A stretch of 43,383 nucleotides of DNA, from positions 20,474 to 63,856 of the forward strand of contig JAGOPP010000004.1 in NCBI GenBank assembly GCA_017991935.1. The letters run 5' to 3'. Source of the stretch: Oscillospiraceae bacterium. GTDB lineage: Bacteria > Bacillota > Clostridia > Oscillospirales > Ruminococcaceae. Every line of letters starts with the position of its first letter. Position 1 is the stretch's first letter. The notes under the pieces are model-generated. The model saw only the letters and a list, made by a program, of their open reading frames with translations, had not been told where the DNA came from and made no database searches. Made by a program: the position numbers and the translations under genes. Below, piece by piece: positions 1 to 8,052 of this stretch.

Positions 1-141
1 GCCCGCGTCGAAGGTTTGAAACCGCGCCGAGAGCCCCGCCTCCGGGAATTCCGCCCGCTCCGGCGCGAGGGTTTCCGCGTCAAGGTAGAGGGTGAAGCCG
101 TCCCCCGCGGCGGCGGCCCGTTCAGCCCTCACCCGCGGCAT
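1..141 (-). pseudogene. Duplicated C-terminal fragment of the adjacent lipoprotein (runs off the left edge)
   Basis: On the minus strand an open frame begins at an ATG at 141..139 and runs out of the window at base 1. From about residue 12 it repeats the C-terminal end of the lipoprotein at 183..686, in the same reading frame. Copy 1..119 matches 192..310 with only two differences (bases 49 and 73), both synonymous (Glu codons GAA versus GAG). No convincing ribosome binding site or signal peptide precedes it, so it is more likely a duplicated tail than an independent gene. Because the window starts inside the repeat, an assembly artefact at a contig end cannot be excluded. Confidence 0.5.
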
Positions 142-310
142 AGGTCTGCTGGCGGCGATGTGCAAACGTGACGGTGTATAGTTCAGCCTCCGCCCGCGTC
201 GAAGGTTTGAAACCGCGCCGAGAGCCCCGCCTCCGGGAACTCCGCCCGCTCCGGCGCGAGGGTCTCCGCGTCAAGGTAGAGGGTGAAGCCGTCCCCCGCG
301 GCGGCGGCCC
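1..310. repeat. 119-bp near-perfect direct repeat (1..119 and 192..310)
   Basis: Bases 1..119 recur at 192..310, offset 191, with two mismatches. The right copy is the 3-prime coding end of the lipoprotein gene. The 72 bases between the copies are unique. The left copy lies just downstream of that gene in its own direction of transcription, as for the AI-2E transporter and murD tail duplications elsewhere in the window. Confidence 0.9.
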
Positions 311-686
311 CGCCCTCGGTCCCCGCGAGCGTAAACTCCCCCGCGGAGAGGGCCGAAAGCATGGCGCGCAGCAGGATGGCCGGGTTTTCCTCCGGCAGGG
401 CGGAGGCCGCGAAGGATTTCTCCATGCCCGCGTACCGCAGCGCGGCGGCCTCGCCGCAGAGCTCCGTCTCAAGGCCCGCGAGGGATTCCGGCGACGACGC
501 GGTCAGCAGATAGGTCTCCCCGTCCCGGGAGAACGCGCAGACCGCCGTATTTTCTCCGTAAACAAGCTCCACTTTCGCGGAAAACGGCCGCGCATAATAT
601 GCCTGCACGTCCTTCGCGTCGGGAATCCTCGCGGCGGAGCACCCGCCGAGCAAAAAAAATATCAAAACGACCGCAACCCGCCTCAT
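183..686 (-). CDS. Small predicted lipoprotein of unknown function
   Basis: The 167-residue product begins with MRR, a hydrophobic stretch (about residues 4-14) and a lipobox ending GGC, so it should be exported and lipid-anchored on the outer face of the cytoplasmic membrane. The mature part is short, with no cysteine-rich or catalytic motif that I recognise. It has the look of small outer-leaflet lipoproteins of Clostridia that fold as beta-rich domains, but I cannot name a family. The ATG at 686..684 is chosen because the signal peptide starts there and a G-rich Shine-Dalgarno-like run lies 8-9 bases upstream; a GTG nine bases upstream would add MFF. Its last 119 coding bases are duplicated downstream (1..119). 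No operon partner is visible; the next gene on this strand starts 1.8 kb upstream. Confidence 0.75.
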   Translation of the reverse strand: MRRVAVVLIFFLLGGCSAARIPDAKDVQAYYARPFSAKVELVYGENTAVCAFSRDGETYLLTASSPESLAGLETELCGEAAALRYAGMEKSFAASALPEENPAILLRAMLSALSAGEFTLAGTEGGAAAAGDGFTLYLDAETLAPERAEFPEAGLSARFQTFDAGGG

Positions 687-905
687 GAAAAACACCCCCC
701 GAAAACCGCTGTGTCAAATATACGGTTCGCGGGGGGCGCATATTCCTTTTTGGGGCGGAATCCGCCGCGGGTTTTTCTCCCTGCCGTCTTCCCGCCGCCT
801 TTGTGACTGGGAAACGGCCTCCCCGCCGATGTTCAGACCCCATGCCGGGCGCGGATCAAGAAAACCCCTCCGGGAGGCGGAGGAACCCCCCGATCCGATG
901 GGCTT

Positions 906-932
906 CCCTTCGCGCGGAAACCGCGCGAAGGG
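906..932 (-). terminator. Hairpin just after the NAD(P)HX repair gene, probable terminator
   Basis: A perfect 12-bp stem (906..917 with 921..932) closed by a 3-base AAA loop lies 3 bases past the stop codon of the minus-strand gene at 936. It lacks a clear U-run, so it may be a weak terminator or an mRNA 3-prime stabiliser. Confidence 0.5.
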
Positions 933-935
933 AGG

Positions 936-2474
936 TCAGACTCCATGCTCGGCGAGGATCGCGCAGAATTCCTGCGGCAGATCGGTGGCGAGCACTCCCC
1001 AGCTCGAATATTTCTCCGCCGCGCGCTCCCCGGCGAGGCCGTGCAGCCAGACGCCGCAGACCGCCGAGGCCGTGGGATTCATCTTCTGCGCGGCGAAGGC
1101 CGCGACGATGCCGGCGAGGCAGTCCCCGGAACCGCCCTTCGCGAGCGCCGGGCTGCCGGTCGGGTTGAAATAGACGTCGCCGTTGGGCGAGGCGACGACG
1201 GTAGAGGCGTCTTTGAGCACGAGTACGGCGTGATATTTTTTGGCGAAGGCGCGGGCGATCTCCACCCGGTTGTCCTGAATTTCCTCAATGGACGAGCCGC
1301 AGAGCCTTGCCATCTCCCCCAAATGCGGCGTCAAAATGACCGGGGACTTCGCCAGCAGCAACAGCTCCGGGCGGCCGGAGAGCGCGTTGAGGGCGTCCGC
1401 GTCCAGCACGACCGGGCCGGCGGAGCTTTTGAGCACCGTGAGCACAAGATCCTGAATGCCGTCCCCGCCGCCGAGCCCGCAGCCGATCAGGCAGGCCGTG
1501 CATTTCCCGAGCGCGGGTTCCAGCTTCTCGCAGGCGGAGGCGGAGATATGGCCCTGCCCGTCCGCCGGGAGCGGCAGAAACGTGGCCTCCGGGATGCGCG
1601 GCAGAGCCGCCGCGATCACGGACTGTGTCGAGGCGAGCGTCGTGACGCCCGCGCCGGCGCGCATGGCCGCGTAGGTGGCGACCGCCGCCGCGCCCGGGTA
1701 ATTTGACGACCCGCAGACGACAAGCAGCCTGCCGTAGGCCCCCTTATGGCAGAAGAGCGGGCGTTTCCGGATCGAGGAAAACACCATCGCGTCGTCCGCG
1801 CAGAAGCAGTCCTGCAAAACGGAGGAGGAGGCCTCCTGCGGGACGCCGATGTCGAGATCGACGGTCTTTTTGGAAAACGCGCGCCCCGGCAGCAGCAGAT
1901 GCCCCGGTTTCCGGCAGTCGAAGGCGACCGTGAAATCCGCGTGGACGGCGTCCGGATCGGCCTTGCCGTTTTCCGCGTTGACCCCGCTCGGGATGTCCAG
2001 CGAGACGACCGCGGCGATCGCGCCGTTGATCAGCGAGGCGATCTCCCGGTATCCGTCGCTCAGAGAGCCGGAAAATCCGGTGCCGAGCAAGGCGTCCACG
2101 ACGACGTCGGCGGTGGAGAGATACTCCTTCGCCCGCTCCTTGTCCTCGTTCCAGTCGAAGATCGTCAGCCCGGCCTGCACCGCGGAGGAATACATGAAGG
2201 CGGCCTCCTCGGTTTTGGGGACGCCGCCGCAGAGCACAAGGATGACGTTCCCTCCCTCCGCGGCGAGCTTCCTGCCCACCACAAGGCCGTCCCCGCCGTT
2301 GTTTCCCCCGCCGCAGAAGATCATAAAGTTGCGCCCGGCGATGTTGTCGAACGTCTTTTTGATGAAGTTCGCGGCGGCGCTCCCGGCATTCTCCATCAGC
2401 CGCGTGCTGTCGACCTCCATCTCGCCGCTCCTCCGCTCGGTCTCCTTCATCTGGGATACGGTCAGGATTTTCAT
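936..2474 (-). CDS. nnrD: Bifunctional NAD(P)HX epimerase / ADP-dependent NAD(P)HX dehydratase
   Basis: This cytosolic repair enzyme restores hydrated NADH and NADPH: the N-terminal YjeF domain (about residues 1-210) epimerises R- to S-NAD(P)HX, and the C-terminal ribokinase-like domain (about 225-500) dehydrates the S form using ADP. The N-domain shows the glycine-rich GGGNNGGDG motif at residues 55-63; the C-domain shows KGGSGDCLAG near residue 430, with the catalytic Asp of the usual G(T/S)GDxLAG motif. At 512 residues it has normal length for the fused form. The ATG at 2474 is preferred because AGAAGG lies 8 bases upstream; an in-frame TTG at 2495 would add seven residues. It is transcribed after the 2726..3277 gene, about 250 bases apart. 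The fused symbol varies between databases (nnr, nnrE/nnrD, yjeF). Confidence 0.95.
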   Translation of the reverse strand: MKILTVSQMKETERRSGEMEVDSTRLMENAGSAAANFIKKTFDNIAGRNFMIFCGGGNNGGDGLVVGRKLAAEGGNVILVLCGGVPKTEEAAFMYSSAVQAGLTIFDWNEDKERAKEYLSTADVVVDALLGTGFSGSLSDGYREIASLINGAIAAVVSLDIPSGVNAENGKADPDAVHADFTVAFDCRKPGHLLLPGRAFSKKTVDLDIGVPQEASSSVLQDCFCADDAMVFSSIRKRPLFCHKGAYGRLLVVCGSSNYPGAAAVATYAAMRAGAGVTTLASTQSVIAAALPRIPEATFLPLPADGQGHISASACEKLEPALGKCTACLIGCGLGGGDGIQDLVLTVLKSSAGPVVLDADALNALSGRPELLLLAKSPVILTPHLGEMARLCGSSIEEIQDNRVEIARAFAKKYHAVLVLKDASTVVASPNGDVYFNPTGSPALAKGGSGDCLAGIVAAFAAQKMNPTASAVCGVWLHGLAGERAAEKYSSWGVLATDLPQEFCAILAEHGV

Positions 2475-2575
2475 CGAATACGCCTTCTTTCGCAAAATAA
2501 AAAGGGATCGCCGCCCGGATTTCCGCGCGGAAACGGATTTTCTTCGATTCAGGCAGGAACAAATTCGGCCAATCC

Positions 2576-2736
2576 GGGGCCTCCGGCCAAGGCAAAATCA
2601 GGGCGCGGGCACCCTCCGGAAAATCAGCTTTTTAGACCAAAACGGAAACGCGGGGGCAGCCGAGGCGGAACGAATCCGCGCCCCGGATATCCGGCCCAAC
2701 TCGGGGGCCTCCGGCCAAGGCAAAATCAGGGCGCGG
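2576..2736. repeat. 33-bp perfect direct repeat at the 3-prime end of the 2726 gene (2576..2608 and 2704..2736)
   Basis: The two 33-base copies are identical, 128 bases apart, with weaker similarity continuing on the 5-prime side (plus strand). The right copy covers the stop codon and last two codons of the minus-strand gene ending at 2726. The left copy is in the downstream intergenic space. Apart from this repeat the 2475..2725 stretch holds no gene that I can see. Confidence 0.9.
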
Positions 2737-3277
2737 ACGGCCGGGCAAAGGCGGGAATCTGTCTTGCGAGGGCGGGCTTGAGATAGGGGCGCACGGCGGC
2801 GAGCTCACGCTCCCCCATGTTGAGGATCACGGCGGTTTTGGCGCCCCCGTCCGCCCGGTTCTGCGCGAGCAGGAACCAGAGGTCGCCGGAATCCGGGCTG
2901 TCGCAGGCGTAAAGCGCCCGGCAGCCGGGGAACCGGCGCCCGGAGGCATACTTCCCAAAATCCTCGGCCTCTTTGATCTCGCAGCCGAACAGCCGCTTTC
3001 TGCCGAGCTTGCCGCGGATGATGTCCACGTCGAGATCGCCGTTCGTATAAACGGCCTCGTATTCCACGCCGAGGAGCCGCCCGAGCAGGTAGCCGCCCCA
3101 TGCCGTCCCGGCGAGCACCGCGAAAAGGATCGGCTCCAGCCCCGTCGCGACGTAAAACTCGATATAATACGCCGCCGCCGCGACCGCCGCCACCGCGAGA
3201 TACACGCCCGCCCGCTTCGCCCAATCCGCGGCGGAGGGTCTCTTTGCCACCATTTTTTCCACAAAAATGTCGCTCAT
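2726..3277 (-). CDS. Small two-helix membrane protein of unknown function (DUF6106-like)
   Basis: The 183-residue protein has a short charged N-terminus (starting MSDIFVEKMV), two adjacent hydrophobic segments at about residues 24-42 and 47-66, and a soluble C-terminal domain of about 115 residues, probably cytoplasmic. The overall plan and the N-terminus remind me of the clostridial DUF6106 family; this is from memory and unchecked. No catalytic motif is evident. The ATG at 3277 has a purine-rich GGAGAGGGG upstream. It diverges from the pheS T-box leader and is followed on the same strand by the NAD(P)HX repair gene. Its tail overlaps a 33-bp repeat. Confidence 0.7.
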   Translation of the reverse strand: MSDIFVEKMVAKRPSAADWAKRAGVYLAVAAVAAAAYYIEFYVATGLEPILFAVLAGTAWGGYLLGRLLGVEYEAVYTNGDLDVDIIRGKLGRKRLFGCEIKEAEDFGKYASGRRFPGCRALYACDSPDSGDLWFLLAQNRADGGAKTAVILNMGERELAAVRPYLKPALARQIPAFARPSAP

Positions 3278-3341
3278 GCCCCCGCCCCTCTCCGATATAT
3301 TTCTTAAATGATCATATCATATTTTCAAACAGAAAAAAAGC

Positions 3342-3370
3342 TTGAAAAAAGGGCTCCGTTATGGTAAGAT
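3342..3370 (+). promoter_or_regulatory. Sigma-A-type promoter of the pheS-pheT leader
   Basis: TTGAAA at 3342..3347 and TAAGAT at 3365..3370 are separated by exactly 17 bases, immediately upstream of the T-box leader. Transcription should start near 3377. Confidence 0.7.
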
Positions 3371-3376
3371 TGCTGG

Positions 3377-3645
3377 TAATCGATACTGTCAGACGCAGGG
3401 ACCGGGAGAGTAAGCCCCCAAACTTCCGAAAAGAGAGAAAAGGCCGCAGGCTGAGAGCCTTTTTGCGGAACGGGAGGCCGAAGTTCACCCGCGAGCGTCC
3501 GCGCCGAACGAGTTTTCCGGTAAGCGTGGCCGGCTGGACGCCGTTATCCGTCCACGAGTGCCCGGGGATTCGCCGGGAATGCGGGTGGTACCGCGGAGAT
3601 TGCCGTCTTCGTCCTGTTTTTAAGGGGCGGGCGGTTTTTTATTTT
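3377..3645 (+). promoter_or_regulatory. T-box riboswitch (tRNA-Phe sensing) controlling pheS-pheT
   Basis: The leader contains the Stem I AGTA element (3409..3412), a candidate UUC phenylalanine specifier codon (3484..3486) in a GAAG-UUC-A context, the conserved T-box core ending GGTACCGCGG (3587..3596), and a G+C-rich terminator hairpin with a U-run (3601..3645). T-box leaders read the charging state of a tRNA: uncharged tRNA pairs with specifier and T-box, stabilises the antiterminator and allows transcription of the synthetase genes. The specifier was placed by eye, so Phe rests partly on the downstream pheS. The terminator lies about 340 bases upstream of the pheS start codon, which is unusually far. 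Confidence 0.9.
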
Positions 3646-3723
3646 GCCTTTTCGCGCCGGAGGCCCGGCGTCGGGCCTTTCCCTATGCCGCCGGGAGGCC
3701 GCTTTCTCTTGCCGGCCGTTCGG

Positions 3724-3939
3724 CCCTCCGGGTTTCTCGGCAACGCTCAAAAAATCCCCCCGGGATCGGGCGATCCGCGATGTTTGACATGGGACGGGGT
3801 ACCGCGGTTTATCCGCCAAGCCCCTCGCCCTCCGGGTTTCTCGGCAACGCTCGAAGAATTTTCCTCCGGGATCGGGCGATCCGCGATGTTTGACATGGGG
3901 CGGGGTACCGCGGTTTATCCGCCAAGCCCCGCGCCCTCC
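3724..3939. repeat. Two tandem copies of a 104-106 bp element between the T-box terminator and pheS
   Basis: Unit 1 is 3724..3827, unit 2 is 3828..3933, and a third copy begins (CCCTCCG) and stops at 3940. The units are nearly identical except in the middle (about 3748..3762 versus 3852..3868). Each carries a GATC-containing small hairpin and the string GGTACCGCGG (3798..3807, 3904..3913), the same 10 bases as the T-box core at 3587. The minus strand is open through the array, but that frame is continuous with an antisense shadow of pheS and I do not call it a gene. The element looks like an intergenic repeat, inserted in the untranslated leader of pheS. Confidence 0.85.
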
Positions 3940-3984
3940 GACAGATATGTTTTGAAAAATCGAAAGAAAACGGGAGTGAAAAAC

Positions 3985-5004
<1,020 letters not shown>

Positions 5005-5022
5005 ATAGGAGGAACCGTCAGG

Positions 5023-5391
5023 ATGAATCAAAATCCGATCGCCCAAACATGCGCGAAACTGGAGATCCGTATACAAAACCTCTACCGCAAGCTCTTTTTT
5101 GGGATGCAGGACCACGTGGTCTCCCCGGAACTGCGCCAGTGCGCGGTGGAGCTCCGCAAATGCGCCGAGGCCGGGAACTATCCCGAGGCTCTGGGGAACG
5201 CCAAAAGGCTCTCCTATCTGCTTGACGTCACCCGCGAAAACCGTCTGGTGATCGACCAAGTCTACGAGAGCGTCAAGGCCGACGCCGAGGAGGTCGTCGC
5301 GGCGCTCGCGGGCGCGGCCGCCGCCGCCCCGGAGATTGCCGCCCCGGAGATTGCCGATCCGGATACCGACGGCCCGGCGGGGCAGGAATAA
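5023..5391 (+). CDS. Small protein of unknown function encoded between pheS and pheT
   Basis: The 122-residue product is preceded by a good TAGGAGG site and sits 18 bases after pheS and 18 bases before pheT, so it should be co-transcribed and under T-box control. Residues 1-90 look helical and soluble, with several Cys (CAKLE, RQCAVELRKC) and a hydrophobic helix pattern. The tail (about 93-122) is Ala/Pro/Glu-rich with the short duplication PEIAAPEIAD. There is no signal peptide or membrane segment. I do not recognise a family. In most bacteria pheS and pheT are directly adjacent, so an intervening gene is uncommon. The tail may be a linker and poorly conserved. Confidence 0.75.
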   Translation: MNQNPIAQTCAKLEIRIQNLYRKLFFGMQDHVVSPELRQCAVELRKCAEAGNYPEALGNAKRLSYLLDVTRENRLVIDQVYESVKADAEEVVAALAGAAAAAPEIAAPEIADPDTDGPAGQE

Positions 5392-5409
5392 ACAGAAAGA
5401 GGGATCGCT

Positions 5410-7785
5410 ATGAATTTATCTCTCCGGTGGCTCGCGGATTATGTCGAAACCGGCGTCGAGCCCAAGGAATTCTGCGACCGGATGACCATGTCCGGCTCCA
5501 AGGTCGAATGCTTTGCGAAAGAGGCGGATTTCCTCTCCAACGTGGTCGTCGGCAAAATCCTGAGCATCGAAAAACACCCCGACGCGGACAAGCTGGTCGT
5601 CTGCCGGCTCGACATCGGCGGGGACCGCCTCTGCCAGATCGTCACCGCCGCGACGAACGTCGTGGAGGGCGCCCTCGTGCCCGCCGCGCTCGACAACTCC
5701 ACGCTCGCAAACGGCGTCAAAATTAAAAAAGGCAAGCTGCGCGGCGCGCTCTCCGAGGGCATGATGTGCTCGCTCGCGGAGCTGGGCCTCACCGTCCACG
5801 ATTTCCCCTACGCGGTCGAGGACGGCATCTTTCTCCTGCAAGAGGACTGCCGGCCCGGCGACGACATCCGCAAGGCGCTCGGCCTCGACGACGTGACCGT
5901 TGAATTCGAGATCACTTCGAACCGCCCGGACTGCCTCTCCGTCCTCGGGCTCGCGCGGGAGGCCGCCGCGACCTTCGACCGGCCGCTCAAGCTTCACACG
6001 CCCGTCCTCTCGCACGAGGTCGGCGACATCCATGACCTGCTCTCCGTGGAGGTCCGCAATCCGAGGCTTTGCCGCCGCTACGTCGCCCGCATGATTAAAA
6101 ATATCCGGATCGCCCCGTCGCCGAGATGGCTGCGGGAGCGTCTGCGCGCCTCGGGCGTGCGGCCGATCAACAACCTCGTCGACATCACGAACTTCGTCAT
6201 GCTCGAGTACGGCCAGCCGATGCACGCGTTCGATTATAAATACCTCAAAGGCAATAAAATCATCGTCCGCAACGCCGCGGAGGGCGAGAGCATCAAGACG
6301 CTCGACGGCGTGGAGCGCAAACTCTCGCCCGAGATGCTCGTCATCTGCGACGAGCAGACGCCCTCCTGCGTCGCGGGCGTCATGGGCGGCGAAAACAGCG
6401 GCATCCGGGAGGACACCGAGACCGTCGTCTTCGAGTCCGCGAACTTCCTCGGCTCCTCCGTGCGCCGAACCGCCCAAAAGCTCGGCATGCGCACCGAGAG
6501 CTCCGGCCGCTTTGAAAAGGAGCTCGACTCGCGCATGTGCCTGCCGGCGATTCAGCGGGCCTGCGAGCTCGTCGAGATGCTGGGTGCGGGCGAGGTCGTC
6601 GGCGGCTGGATCGACGTGGACAACGCAAATTACGAGGACTACCGCCTGCCGCTCCACGCCGACTGGATCAACCGCTTCCTCGGCATCGACGTCGCGCCGG
6701 ACTATATGAAAGAGGTCCTCGGGAAGCTCGGCTTCGGTTTCGAGGGCGACACCCTGATCGTGCCGAGCCACCGCGGCGACGTCCGCCACAAGGCCGACGT
6801 CGCGGAGGAGATCGCCCGCTTCTACGGCTACGACAAGATCCCGGACGACGTCGCGGGCAGCGTCAACGAGGGCGGATACAGCGAGCGCCAGCTCTTTGAG
6901 AAGGAGCTGCGCCGCCTCTTCCTCGCGAACGGCTGCTACGAGGTCACCACCTACTCCTTCATCAGCCCGAAATTCTACGATAAAATCGGCATGACCGCGG
7001 ACTGTGAGTTGCGCAAGAGCCTCATCATCGCGAACCCGCTGGGCGAGGACACCTCGATTATGCGCACCACCTGCCTGCCCTCCATGATGGAGGTGATCGG
7101 CCGCAACTACTGCAACCGCAACACCGAGGGCCGCTTCTTTGAATTCGGCGCCGTCTACCTGCCGAAGGGCCCCGACGAGCTGCCGGACGAGCGCGCCGTC
7201 GCCGTGATCGGCGCCTACGGCGAAAAGGAGGACTTCTTCGCGGTCAAGGGGATGCTCGACGAGGCCTTCAAAAAGCTGTGGATTCCGGGCATCGAATACG
7301 AAGCCGCCCACGGCAACCCGACCTTCCACCCCGGCCGCTGCGCGAAAATTCTCTTAAACGGCGAGCCGATCGGCTGGATCGGCGAGGCCGCGCCGAAGGT
7401 GCTCGCAAACTACGGCGTCGACACCGGGGCCTATCTCGCCCAGTTCGACATCGCCAAGATCTTCGATGCCCGCGTCACCGGCCAGAAATTTAAGCCGCTG
7501 CCGAAATTCCCGGCCGCCACGCGCGACCTCGCCATCGTCTGCGGCCTTGAAACCCCGGCCGCCGCTCTGGAGAGGGCCATCCGCTCCGCGGCCGGAAACC
7601 TGCTTGAAAAACTCGAGCTCTTTGACGTCTATACCGGCGCGCAGGTCGGCGAGGGCAAAAAGAGCGTCGCCTACACCGTCACGCTGCGCGCCGCGGACCG
7701 CACCCTCACCGTCGAGGAGAGCGACCGCGCCGTCGCGAAGATCCTGCGCGCTTTGCAGGAGATCGGCGCCGTGCTGCGCGCCTGA
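5410..7785 (+). CDS. pheT: Phenylalanyl-tRNA synthetase beta subunit
   Basis: PheT is the large subunit of the synthetase; it binds tRNA-Phe and edits mischarged Tyr-tRNA-Phe through its B3/B4 domain. The 791-residue product has normal bacterial length. Domains in order: N-terminal B1 and EMAP-like tRNA-binding fold (about residues 39-150, with VVGKILSIEKHPDADKL), B3/B4 editing domain (about 212-385), B5 helix-turn-helix-like domain (about 405-475), the catalytic-like core (about 485-690) and the C-terminal ferredoxin-fold anticodon-binding domain (about 697-790, with FPAATRDLAIVC). The start ATG at 5410 follows AGAAAGAGGG. It is the last gene of the T-box operon and is followed by a strong terminator. 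Confidence 0.98.
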   Translation: MNLSLRWLADYVETGVEPKEFCDRMTMSGSKVECFAKEADFLSNVVVGKILSIEKHPDADKLVVCRLDIGGDRLCQIVTAATNVVEGALVPAALDNSTLANGVKIKKGKLRGALSEGMMCSLAELGLTVHDFPYAVEDGIFLLQEDCRPGDDIRKALGLDDVTVEFEITSNRPDCLSVLGLAREAAATFDRPLKLHTPVLSHEVGDIHDLLSVEVRNPRLCRRYVARMIKNIRIAPSPRWLRERLRASGVRPINNLVDITNFVMLEYGQPMHAFDYKYLKGNKIIVRNAAEGESIKTLDGVERKLSPEMLVICDEQTPSCVAGVMGGENSGIREDTETVVFESANFLGSSVRRTAQKLGMRTESSGRFEKELDSRMCLPAIQRACELVEMLGAGEVVGGWIDVDNANYEDYRLPLHADWINRFLGIDVAPDYMKEVLGKLGFGFEGDTLIVPSHRGDVRHKADVAEEIARFYGYDKIPDDVAGSVNEGGYSERQLFEKELRRLFLANGCYEVTTYSFISPKFYDKIGMTADCELRKSLIIANPLGEDTSIMRTTCLPSMMEVIGRNYCNRNTEGRFFEFGAVYLPKGPDELPDERAVAVIGAYGEKEDFFAVKGMLDEAFKKLWIPGIEYEAAHGNPTFHPGRCAKILLNGEPIGWIGEAAPKVLANYGVDTGAYLAQFDIAKIFDARVTGQKFKPLPKFPAATRDLAIVCGLETPAAALERAIRSAAGNLLEKLELFDVYTGAQVGEGKKSVAYTVTLRAADRTLTVEESDRAVAKILRALQEIGAVLRA

Positions 7786-7801
7786 AAAATCCGTTTCATC
7801 G

Positions 7802-7831
7802 GCCCCGGCCTCGCGCCGGGGCTTGCTTTTT
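7802..7831 (+). terminator. Rho-independent terminator of the pheST operon
   Basis: An 8-bp stem GCCCCGGC (7802..7809) with GCCGGGGC (7815..7822), a 5-base loop and the U-rich tail TTGCTTTTT follow the pheT stop codon by 16 bases. Confidence 0.85.
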
Positions 7832-7987
7832 CGGCGGAAACCACGGCCGACCGGTGAACGGGAGACGCCTGCGCCGTTCTCTGAGCGGCCGTGCGCGCCC
7901 AACCCGCTTTTCTCCGCGCCATAAGCGCTTCGCATGGGCGAGGCGGGATGGACGGCGGCGTCCGCAAAACTCTATAACAAAGCCAAA

Positions 7988-8022
7988 CAGGAGCCTTCTC
8001 CACCGGAAAAGGCTCCTGTTTT
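7988..8022. terminator. Hairpin terminator between pheT and deoB, mainly serving deoB
   Basis: The 10-bp perfect arms CAGGAGCCTT (7988..7997) and AAGGCTCCTG (8009..8018) enclose an 11-base loop. The plus strand continues TTTTAT and the minus strand continues TTTGG. It lies 35 bases beyond the deoB stop codon. The 7832..7987 stretch between the two terminators shows no gene. Confidence 0.75.
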
Positions 8023-8052
8023 ATATCCCATATTATCATATTCCAAAATAGA

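Noticed and set aside
5416..7329. 637-codon minus-strand open frame across pheT
   Set aside because: Antisense shadow of pheT, with composition (Val, Asp, Ala, Arg, Gly) typical of a reversed GC-rich frame.
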